NCBI GenBank assembly: GCA_001795235.1
Contig: MGNZ01000157.1
Location: forward strand, 1 to 7,212
Source: Chloroflexi bacterium RBG_16_64_32
GTDB lineage: Bacteria > Chloroflexota > Dehalococcoidia > SM23-28-2 > RBG-16-64-32
Length of the DNA stretch: 7,212 nt
Direction of reading: 5' to 3'
The position numbers were made by a program, and so were the translations under genes. Position 1 is the first letter of the stretch, and every line of letters begins with the position of its first letter. Positions 1 to 4,135 of this stretch are shown in pieces. The notes below the pieces were generated by a model, which was not told the origin of the DNA, did no database searches, and saw only the letters and a list, made by a program, of their open reading frames with translations.

Positions 1-506
<506 letters not shown>

Positions 507-518
507 CGTGTGCGTCCT

Positions 519-533
519 CCCGCCTCCGGCGGG
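519..533 (-). promoter_or_regulatory. Hairpin at the alaS ribosome binding site
   Basis: On the minus strand CCCGCC-GGA-GGCGGG is a perfect 6-bp stem with a 3-base loop. Its 3' arm shares two bases with the GGAGG Shine-Dalgarno at 520-516, and a second GGAGG spans the loop and 3' arm (527-523). Folding would partly occlude the ribosome site of alaS. Whether it regulates is inference; short GC-rich stems arise easily at this composition. Confidence 0.4.
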
Positions 534-548
534 GTCTATCCGTCTCAG

Positions 549-568
549 GCGGTCCGCCCAGGCGGATT
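549..568. repeat. 20-bp palindromic element, copy 1 (at the alaS transcription start)
   Basis: GCGGTCCGCCCAGGCGGATT is identical to the copy at 599-618. It contains the perfect dyad TCCGCC-CA-GGCGGA (552-565). On the minus strand it lies immediately after, and overlaps by three bases, the TATAAT at 571-566, so it would cover the alaS transcription start. A degenerate third relative (TCCG-TCTC-AGGCGG) directly abuts it at 539-552. It could be an operator or a dispersed genomic repeat; one window cannot tell. Confidence 0.6.
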
Positions 569-594
569 ATAGCGTAGGCGGGCTATAAGGCACG
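566..594 (-). promoter_or_regulatory. Candidate alaS promoter
   Basis: Reading the minus strand, 571-566 is a perfect TATAAT. The best 17-base-spaced -35 position (594-589) is CGTGCC, a poor match, and no TG extends the -10. If used, transcription would begin near 559, giving an alaS leader of about 53 bases. The weak -35 would suit an activated or repressor-modulated promoter, which is inference. The location directly upstream of alaS supports it. Confidence 0.5.
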
Positions 595-598
595 AGGC

Positions 599-618
599 GC
601 GGTCCGCCCAGGCGGATT
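599..618. repeat. 20-bp palindromic element, copy 2 (upstream of the alaS promoter)
   Basis: An exact second copy of the element at 549-568, with its first base exactly 50 bp away. The bases on each side differ between copies, so the 20-bp unit itself is the repeated block. It sits just upstream of the candidate alaS -35 on the minus strand, the expected place for an auxiliary operator. Confidence 0.6.
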
Positions 619-668
619 CGGTGGCGGCGGCTGAGCGGTCCCCAGCCTCCCGGCAGCCGACCTAGCGA

Positions 669-678
669 CACGCGCGTG
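669..678. repeat. 10-bp perfect palindrome CACGCGCGTG
   Basis: A perfect self-complementary decamer 27 bp upstream of the plus-strand -35 element. It may be a protein-binding site. It is also the kind of short palindrome expected by chance in a GC-rich intergenic region, so confidence in function is low. Confidence 0.25.
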
Positions 679-690
679 CCTCGCGCCTTG

Positions 691-706
691 AAGCGCCGCC
701 GCGCTT
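691..706. promoter_or_regulatory. Inverted repeat overlapping the -35 element
   Basis: AAGCGC-CGCC-GCGCTT is a perfect 6-bp inverted repeat with a 4-base spacer. Its right arm includes the first two bases of the TTGACA at 705-710. A regulator bound here would touch the -35. Operator function is inferred only from position and symmetry. Confidence 0.35.
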
Positions 707-733
707 GACAGCCTACGGGCATGTCGGTAGGAT
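705..733 (+). promoter_or_regulatory. Sigma-70-type promoter driving the glmU-like/corC pair
   Basis: TTGACA (705-710), a 17-base spacer, and TAGGAT (728-733) form a near-consensus housekeeping promoter: perfect -35, optimal spacing, five of six bases in the -10. Transcription would start around 740 and run into the glmU-like gene, leaving a leader of roughly 215 bases. No closer promoter for that gene was found. Confidence 0.75.
712..731. promoter_or_regulatory. 20-bp imperfect dyad within the promoter spacer
   Basis: CCTACGGGCATGTCGGTAGG equals its reverse complement at 16 of 20 positions: both CCTAC/GTAGG ends, the central CATG, and one G/C pair between them. It fills almost the whole spacer and four bases of the -10, so a bound dimer would block RNA polymerase. 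Repressor-operator function is inference. Confidence 0.45.
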
Positions 734-931
734 AGATTCACGAAATTGGCATCGATGAACGGGCTGACTAATTCTTGAGCAGCGACGACCCTCCAGATAG
801 TAGCGGTATCTCCCTCTTCCGGCCCACCTTTCCCCTTTGGCCAACAAATGGCGCCCTGTTTCCGTCTCACTGCATGAGCGACATCCCTATCTCCCCCTCG
901 CTAGACTAGGTCGAATATGAATGGCAAGCGC

Positions 932-951
932 CCGGTGCCAGGCGGCACCGG
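932..951 (+). promoter_or_regulatory. Stable hairpin just before the glmU-like start
   Basis: CCGGTGCC-AGGC-GGCACCGG is a perfect 8-bp GC-rich stem with a 4-base loop. It ends three bases before ATG 955 and fifteen before ATG 967. No T-run follows, so it is not an intrinsic terminator. It would restrict ribosome access to ATG 955 and may favour ATG 967 or a coupled start. Confidence 0.5.
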
Positions 952-954
952 CGG

Positions 955-1680
955 ATGGCTATAGATATGGCTGAGGCTGTGACCAGCGATACGCTGGCGG
1001 CGCTGCGGGCCCAGGCCAATGACCGGCTGCTAGCCTGCGCGCGGCTGCTTGAGGCGGGCGTGCGCATCTCCGACCCAGCGACAACGTACGTTGAGCCGAG
1101 CGTGGAGATAGGTGAGGGCACTGAGATCCGGCCCAACACAACAATCACCGGAAACAGCGTCATCGGAGGTCGCTGCGTCATCGGCCCCAACACCGTCATC
1201 GCCGACTCGCGTATTGGTGACGAAAGCGTGGTTGTGGCATCGGTGCTGGAGGGAGCGGTGTTGGCGTCGCGAGTGGAGGTGGGGCCGTTCAGCCACCTGA
1301 GGCCGGGCAGCCGGCTGGAGGCGGGCGTGCACGTGGGCAACTTTGTCGAGGTGAAGGCGTCGCGCCTGGGGCGGGGCACCAAGGTAGGGCATTTCAGCTA
1401 CCTGGGCGACGCCGAAGTAGGCGAACAGGTGAACATCGGCGCGGGCACGGTGACCTGCAACTACGACGGCGAGAAGAAGAGTACCACCATCATCGGTGAC
1501 CGCGCTTTTGTGGGCAGCGATACGATGCTGGTGGCGCCGGTGCGTCTAGGCAGGGGCGCCAAGACCGGCGCCGGCTCCGTGGTGACTGAAGACGTTCCGG
1601 ACGGGGCCATAGTGGCCGGAACGCCCGCGCGCTCCTTGAGGAGGCGCAGGCAAGGACAGGTGCAGAAGCAGGGTGGATAG
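955..1680 (+). CDS. GlmU-type N-acetyltransferase domain protein (left-handed beta-helix), no uridylyltransferase domain
   Basis: This 241-residue protein corresponds to the C-terminal half of bifunctional GlmU (about 456 residues), the half that acetylates glucosamine-1-phosphate with acetyl-CoA. After a short helical linker (residues 10-40, ending in AGVRISDPATTYV, as in GlmU) come hexapeptide repeats from about 45 to 225. By alignment with E. coli GlmU from memory, the acetyltransferase residues are retained: Arg116 (HLRPGS), Lys134 (VEVKAS), catalytic His146 (VGHFSYLGD), Tyr149, Asn160 (VNIGAGT) and Lys175 (CNYDGEKKS). The N-terminal nucleotidyltransferase domain with its GxGTRM-type loop is absent, and no start exists further upstream in frame before the stop at 907-909. 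ATG 967 is an alternative start; neither has a good Shine-Dalgarno. The last eight bases overlap the next gene. The real substrate could be another amino-sugar phosphate. Confidence 0.88.
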   Translation: MAIDMAEAVTSDTLAALRAQANDRLLACARLLEAGVRISDPATTYVEPSVEIGEGTEIRPNTTITGNSVIGGRCVIGPNTVIADSRIGDESVVVASVLEGAVLASRVEVGPFSHLRPGSRLEAGVHVGNFVEVKASRLGRGTKVGHFSYLGDAEVGEQVNIGAGTVTCNYDGEKKSTTIIGDRAFVGSDTMLVAPVRLGRGAKTGAGSVVTEDVPDGAIVAGTPARSLRRRRQGQVQKQGG

Positions 1681-2956
1681 CGAAGCTTGGGCCGGGGTAG
1701 CCATCCTGGCGCTTGCCGCCATCGTTTTCGTGTTAGTGGTCGCCGCTGAGGCGGGCGTAATTGCTGGCGTGCGGGCGCGGGCCCTCGGCGAGCCGCCAAC
1801 GTCTCGCATGGAGGCGCTGCGACGATTCACGCGGGAGCGGCAGGCGGCTCTCTCCGCGCTGGCCCTAGCCCGCAACCTGACCCTTGTAGGGATCACCGCC
1901 ATCACGATAGCGCTGGTACTGGAGGAGGCTGGACATAGCTGGGGCGCGGTCGCCATCGCCGCCCTAGCGACGCTGATCTCTCTTATGCTGCTCCAGGCGC
2001 TTCCCCGCCTTCTCGTCTCGCAGAATCCGGAGCGTTGGCAGAGATTCTTGGGGCCGTTCGTTGATGCGATCCGGATGCTGTTCGGAGCGCCGGCCCGCCT
2101 TCTAGACCTGCCGGTGGCTGCCCTCCTGAGATGGTGGCGCGGGCGACACCCGGAGGAAGCATCGGAGGCGGAAGAGATATTGCGGCTAGTGGAGATGGAG
2201 GAGGCAGGGCGGGGCATCGCCGAGCCAGAGAGGCGGATGATCCGGAGCATCATGGAGATGGAGGAGACTACGGTGCGCGAGGTCATGGTGCCCCGTATCG
2301 ACATCATAGCGGCCAGCGTGGAGGACGGGTTCGCTGAGGTGGGGCGCCTGATGGTGGAGAAAGGGTACAGCCGCCTTCCCGTGTACGAGGATACTATCGA
2401 TAACGTGACCGGAGTGGTGTACGCCAAGGAGGTGCTGAGGCACCTAGCCAAGGGCACGAGCCCCGTCAGCCTCCACGACATGGCGCGTCCAGCGTACTTT
2501 GTGCCGGAGAGCAAGAAGGTCGACGAACTGCTGGGCGAGATGCGGCAGCAGAGGCTATCCATCGCAATCGTTGTGGACGAGTACGGCGGCACCGCCGGGC
2601 TGGTCACTGTCGAGGACCTGGTGGAGGAGATCGTCGGCGAGATCGAGGATGAGTTCGATGTCCGGGAGCAGGAGATTCAGCTCGTCACGCCAACGGAGGC
2701 GATAGTTGACGCTCGCGCGGGCATCGACGACTTGGGCGAGATGTTCGACCTGCGCATCGAGAAGGAGGACTTCGACAGTGTGGGCGGATTCATCTTCAAC
2801 AGCCTGGGACGCATGCCGAGCGTAGGCGATGAGGTGCGGGTTGACGGTCTGGTGATCCGGGTGCTTACCGTGATGGGGCGCCGTATCAAGAAAGTCCGGG
2901 TCACGAAGATCGAGAGCGCGACCGAAGAGCCGCAGAACGAAGACAAGACGGCCTAG
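1673..2956 (+). CDS. CorC/HlyC-family membrane protein: CNNM (DUF21) domain, CBS pair, transporter-associated domain
   Basis: A 427-residue inner-membrane protein of the CorC/HlyC/CNNM family, whose members are linked to magnesium or cobalt efflux. Hydrophobic segments are seen at about 7-32, 67-84 and 91-115. Then come an acidic linker (161-200), the signature TTVREVMVPRID (199-210), a CBS pair (about 205-325, with YSRLPVYED and DEYGGTAGLVTVEDLVEEIVGEI), and a C-terminal CorC_HlyC domain (about 335-415). Length is normal for the family. The membrane domain is divergent: the usual S-x-x-E-T-A motif reads V-A-A-E-A-G (23-28), and the usual G-E-x-x-P-K reads L-Q-A-L-P-R (107-112), so ion transport is uncertain. 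The start is GTG 1673, overlapping the previous gene by eight bases, so translation is probably coupled; AGGACAGG lies 12 bases upstream. Confidence 0.9.
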   Translation: MDSEAWAGVAILALAAIVFVLVVAAEAGVIAGVRARALGEPPTSRMEALRRFTRERQAALSALALARNLTLVGITAITIALVLEEAGHSWGAVAIAALATLISLMLLQALPRLLVSQNPERWQRFLGPFVDAIRMLFGAPARLLDLPVAALLRWWRGRHPEEASEAEEILRLVEMEEAGRGIAEPERRMIRSIMEMEETTVREVMVPRIDIIAASVEDGFAEVGRLMVEKGYSRLPVYEDTIDNVTGVVYAKEVLRHLAKGTSPVSLHDMARPAYFVPESKKVDELLGEMRQQRLSIAIVVDEYGGTAGLVTVEDLVEEIVGEIEDEFDVREQEIQLVTPTEAIVDARAGIDDLGEMFDLRIEKEDFDSVGGFIFNSLGRMPSVGDEVRVDGLVIRVLTVMGRRIKKVRVTKIESATEEPQNEDKTA

Positions 2957-2972
2957 AGCTTCGCCTCCTTCT

Positions 2973-3001
2973 TTGGCGCACAGTCGGGGCTGTGCTAGAA
3001 T
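2973..3001 (+). promoter_or_regulatory. Extended -10 promoter for dprA, with a dyad in the spacer
   Basis: TTGGCG (2973-2978), a 17-base spacer, and TAGAAT (2996-3001) preceded by TGC form a credible extended -10 promoter in the 57-base gap after corC. Transcription would begin about 3008, only some six bases before the dprA ATG. The spacer holds the perfect inverted repeat GCACAG-TCGGGG-CTGTGC (2978-2995), a possible operator. The same inverted repeat lacks a following T-run, so it is not an obvious terminator for the upstream gene. Confidence 0.55.
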
Positions 3002-3013
3002 GTCCTGACGCCA

Positions 3014-4129
3014 ATGACCACGCCAGACGAACTGAAGTACTGGGTCGCCCTGAACCGCATCGCCGGGCTGGGCCGCGTGCGCTATTCATTGCTTGAGAGC
3101 CACTTTCCTAGCATGATGGACGCGTGGAATGCGGGCCCCACAGAGCTACGGGCCGCCGGATTCGATGCCAAGCTCGTATCTCGCATCGTGTCCGCGCGGG
3201 CCAGCATCTCCCCGGACGCCGAATTTGAGCGTCTGGCCAAGCACAACATTTCCGCGCTCACCTGGCACGATCCAGCGTACCCAGCACGACTGAAGGAGAT
3301 TTATGACCTACCCCCGCTGCTCTACGTTCGCGGCGAACTGACGGCTGCCGACGAGTGGTGCGTGGCCGTGGTGGGCACCCGCCGCCCCACGCCGTATGGG
3401 CGGCAGGTGGCGGAAGAGCTAAGCTACGGGCTCGCCCAGAGCAGTATCTGTGTGGTGAGCGGCCTGGCGCGCGGTATCGACTCCATCGCCCACCGGGCGG
3501 CGCTGGACGCCGGTGGCCGCACGCTGGCGGTGCTGGCCTGCGGGCTGGACATCGTCTATCCGCCGGAGCACGCCAAGCTGGCAATGGAGATCGCTGAGCG
3601 AGGGGCGCTTGTCAGTGACTACCCGCCGGGAACTCAGCCCTTAGGCGTCTATTTTCCCCGACGTAACCGCATCATGGCGGGCCTGAGCCTGGGCGTGCTC
3701 GTGGTTGAGGGCGACTTCAAGAGCGGGGCGATAATCACTGCCCGCCTTGCCCTGGAGCAGGACCGCGAGGTGTTCGCGGTGCCGGGCAGCATATTCTCAG
3801 TCCAGAGCCGCGGCACCAACTCCCTCATCAAGGAGGGCGCGAAACTGGTACAGGGCGTGGAGGACGTGCTGGAGGAGCTGAACCTGACTATGGTGCCCCA
3901 ACAGCTAGAGATGAAAGAAGCCATGCCGGCGACGGATACGGAAGCCGGTCTGCTGCGTCATATATCCAGGGAGCCGGTACACGTTGATGATGTGTGCCGG
4001 CAGAGCGGCCTCCCCATCGCCACGGTGAGCAGCGTCCTGGCGATGCTGGAGCTCAAGGGGCTGGTCCGCCAGATGGGACCCATGTCTTACGTCCGGGCGA
4101 GGGAAACGCAGGCTAGCTACGGAGGATAG
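3014..4129 (+). CDS. dprA: DNA-processing protein DprA (Smf)
   Basis: DprA binds single-stranded DNA taken up in transformation and loads RecA on it; it is also widespread in bacteria not known to be competent. The 371 residues show an N-terminal helix-hairpin-helix/SAM-like region (about 5-65), a Rossmann-like core (about 85-290) and a C-terminal winged helix (about 308-360). Core motifs visible are VVGTRRPTPYG (119-129), SGLARGID (149-156), YFPRRNRIMAGLS (213-225), EGDFKSGAI (232-240) and PGSIFSVQSRGTN with LIKEGAKL (257-278). Length matches the family. The ATG at 3014 has no Shine-Dalgarno and lies about six bases after the likely transcription start, suggesting nearly leaderless translation. 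Its stop is six bases before topA, whose ribosome site lies in the last dprA codons. Confidence 0.95.
   Translation: MTTPDELKYWVALNRIAGLGRVRYSLLESHFPSMMDAWNAGPTELRAAGFDAKLVSRIVSARASISPDAEFERLAKHNISALTWHDPAYPARLKEIYDLPPLLYVRGELTAADEWCVAVVGTRRPTPYGRQVAEELSYGLAQSSICVVSGLARGIDSIAHRAALDAGGRTLAVLACGLDIVYPPEHAKLAMEIAERGALVSDYPPGTQPLGVYFPRRNRIMAGLSLGVLVVEGDFKSGAIITARLALEQDREVFAVPGSIFSVQSRGTNSLIKEGAKLVQGVEDVLEELNLTMVPQQLEMKEAMPATDTEAGLLRHISREPVHVDDVCRQSGLPIATVSSVLAMLELKGLVRQMGPMSYVRARETQASYGG
4121..4125 (+). promoter_or_regulatory. Ribosome binding site of topA inside the dprA end
   Basis: GGAGG, ten bases before the GTG at 4136, is formed by the last two glycine codons of dprA. It fixes the topA start and implies translational coupling between the two genes. 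Confidence 0.75.
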
Positions 4130-4135
4130 CTTAGG

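Larger units (their letters stand above)
507..954. other. Divergent intergenic control region between alaS and the glmU-like gene
   Basis: No convincing gene is seen in these 448 bases. By hand count, 721-780 is about 45% GC and 721-900 about 54%, clearly lower than the flanking genes. The region contains a strong plus-strand promoter (705-733), a minus-strand -10 for alaS (571-566), two copies of a 20-bp palindromic element, several further dyads, and a leader of about 215 bases before the glmU-like start. The leader has pyrimidine-rich tracts near 811-842 and 890-902 and a few very short open frames. No tRNA, 5S or recognisable riboswitch consensus was found on either strand. Confidence 0.7.

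Noticed and set aside
549..618. T-box riboswitch upstream of alaS
   Set aside because: The minus-strand TGGGCGGACCGCG at 612-600 resembles the T-box core AGGGTGGNACCGCG but lacks one base. It occurs as a palindromic repeat, its best match lies upstream of the predicted -10, and I could see no specifier loop or terminator/antiterminator pair.
755..778. Seven-residue leader peptide MNGLTNS
   Set aside because: No ribosome site precedes it and frames this short are common by chance.
583..870. Minus-strand open frame of 95 codons in the intergenic region
   Set aside because: It begins with a GTG lacking a clear ribosome site, has a proline/arginine/alanine-rich tail typical of GC-rich shadow frames, shows no recognisable motif, and runs through the palindromic element and the plus-strand promoter.
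955..1680. Frameshifted or truncated full-length glmU
   Set aside because: Upstream DNA (507-954) shows no remnant of the GlmU nucleotidyltransferase domain in any frame, and a promoter and leader occupy that space, so the gene appears genuinely short rather than broken.
906..1799. Long antisense frames across the acetyltransferase gene, and similar ones across corC, dprA, topA and xerC
   Set aside because: They mirror the codon structure of well-supported genes on the plus strand in GC-rich DNA and show no protein family motifs.
2978..2995. Intrinsic terminator after the CorC-like gene
   Set aside because: The 6-bp stem has a six-base loop and is followed by AGAATG rather than a T-run; it fits better as a dyad in a promoter spacer.
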